From: JALZEG01 sp046263255
GTDB taxonomy: Bacteria; Actinomycetota; CADDZG01; WHSQ01
Reading direction: 5' to 3'
Length of the DNA stretch: 55,818 nucleotides
NCBI GenBank assembly: GCA_046263255.1
Contig: JBHELD010000036.1
Coordinates: 1-55,818 of the forward strand
The notes beneath the pieces were generated by a model. That model was given only the letters and a program-made list of their open reading frames with translations. It searched no databases and had not been told where the DNA came from. The position numbers and the translations under genes were made by a program. Within the stretch, counting starts at the first letter, position 1, and the number at the start of each line of letters is the position of its first letter. Of the stretch, positions 55,044 through 55,818 are shown one piece after another.

Positions 55044-55753
55044 CGGCGCGCCCCCGTGAGGAGCTGAACGGCGCCGAGGCCCATGTGCCTCGCGGCGACG
55101 TCGCCGAACCCGCTCGCCCGCAGGCGCTCGAGCAGGCTCTCCGTCGGCGGGAGGTACGCGGTCGAACGGGGGAGGTAGCCGTACGCGTCCCTGTCGGACA
55201 GCAAGCCGCCGATCAGCGGGACGACCTTGTGGAAGTAGAGGTGATGCCCCGCGCGCAGTGCCGCCGAGCGAGGCTCGGAGACCTCGAGCAGCGCTATCCG
55301 CCCCCCCGGGCGAACCACCCGCGCAAGCTCGTCGAACAGCGTTCCCACGTCGGTGACGTTCCTCAGCGCGAAGCCGCACGTCGCGGCGTCGACGCTCCCG
55401 TCGCGCAGCGGGAGGCGGAGCGCGTCGGCCTGCAGGAGCGGCGCGTCCGTGCGGGCCGCGCGCAGCATCCCCATGGAGAAGTCGACGCCGGCGACGAAGT
55501 GGCCGGCGGCCGCGGCCTCCCTGCAGAAGTCGCCGGTGCCGCATGCGACGTCGAGCACGATCGAGCCGGGGCGCAGCGACAGCGACCGGATCGCCCTGCG
55601 GCGCCAGCCGGTGTCCATGCCGAACGTCATGACGCGGTTGACGAGGTCGTAGCGCGGCGCGATCGAGTCGAACATCGACCTCACGGCCCGAACCTTCTCG
55701 TCGCCGACGGGAAGCTCGGGGCCGCTTCGTTTGCGTCCTGCAAGCCGCGCCAC
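55040..55753 (-). CDS. menG: Demethylmenaquinone methyltransferase
   Basis: 237 residues, UbiE/MenG family, the last step of menaquinone synthesis. Motifs: VRSMFDSIAPRYDLVNRVMTFGMD at the N terminus, SAM-binding VLDVACGTGDF, GVDFSMGMLRAA, ATCGFALRNVTD, and the late YFHKVVPLIGGLLSDRDAYGYLPRST. GTG at 55753 shares its G with the stop of an upstream partial gene (TAGTG). It is coupled to menF by GTGA. Confidence 0.96.
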   Translation of the reverse strand: MARLAGRKRSGPELPVGDEKVRAVRSMFDSIAPRYDLVNRVMTFGMDTGWRRRAIRSLSLRPGSIVLDVACGTGDFCREAAAAGHFVAGVDFSMGMLRAARTDAPLLQADALRLPLRDGSVDAATCGFALRNVTDVGTLFDELARVVRPGGRIALLEVSEPRSAALRAGHHLYFHKVVPLIGGLLSDRDAYGYLPRSTAYLPPTESLLERLRASGFGDVAARHMGLGAVQLLTGARR

Positions 55754-55818
55754 TACGGCTCCGCGATCGAGGCTTCGAGACGCCTCTGGGCCTCGGCGAT
55801 CAGGAGCCTGCGGAAGTG
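55753..55818 (-). CDS. 3' end of an unidentified gene upstream of menG (partial)
   Basis: The last 21 codons before a TAG that overlaps the menG GTG are open and read HFRRLLIAEAQRRLEASIAEP, an amphipathic helical tail. The one-base stop/start overlap matches the coupling style of the neighbouring genes, which is the only reason to call it coding. Identity cannot be given. Confidence 0.4.
   Translation of the reverse strand, partial: HFRRLLIAEAQRRLEASIAEP

Overview
The window is a 55.8 kb piece of GC-rich chromosome from an actinobacterium. The run hisS–aspS–rarA–alaS–ruvX–mltG–aroE, together with yebC–ruvCAB–yajC–secDF–apt–rel, is the order I recall from Mycobacterium tuberculosis and other Actinobacteria. 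Added to it are type IV pilus (T4P) genes, a complete menaquinone (men) cluster and Gram-positive surface genes, which suggests a deep-branching class such as Thermoleophilia or Rubrobacteria. That class assignment is inference. I see no tRNA, rRNA, CRISPR array, insertion sequence or prophage. Coding density is very high, and many neighbouring genes share 4-nt GTGA or ATGA stop/start overlaps.

Region 1 (1–7500, minus strand) is a type IV pilus module. From upstream to downstream it holds a Roadblock/LC7 protein, a DUF4388 (PATAN) protein and a CvnD-type small GTPase, then pilB, pilT–pilC and a prepilin truncated by the window edge. The prepilin has its own leader with a clear class-I cyclic-di-GMP riboswitch. 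Both PilB and, unusually, PilT carry an N-terminal T2SSE_N/MshEN domain. Three pilus transcription units are preceded by similar sigma-28/WhiG-like promoter motifs (CCGATA type). I read this as a second-messenger- and GTPase-controlled pilus, the best candidate for an under-described system here.

Region 2 (7568–15823) is a surface-glycan cluster: WecA-like initiating transferase, WecG/TagA-like transferase, flippase, methyltransferase and two GT4 glycosyltransferases on the minus strand, with a divergent O-antigen-ligase/polymerase-like protein that has a C-terminal repeat region.

Region 3 (15820–28289, minus) is housekeeping: aroE, mltG, ruvX, alaS, a small membrane protein, a 954-residue zinc-ribbon plus coiled-coil protein of unknown function, rarA, aspS and hisS. 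Region 4 (28399–31387) holds a split transketolase pair and a secreted protein with RTX-like repeats.

Region 5 (31489–45051, minus) holds dtd, a lipoprotein class B PBP, bifunctional rel, a small DUF7662-like protein, apt, secF, secD, an HD-domain hydrolase, yajC, ruvB, ruvA, ruvC (with a LexA-type box upstream), a class III nucleotidyl cyclase and yebC. Region 6 (45052–48204, minus) holds pdxT, pdxS, a degenerate M48-like membrane protein and a lipoprotein. Region 7 (48251–55818) is menaquinone synthesis: menE (minus), menB–menA–menC–menD (plus), and menF and ubiE/menG (minus), ending in the 3' end of an unidentified gene.
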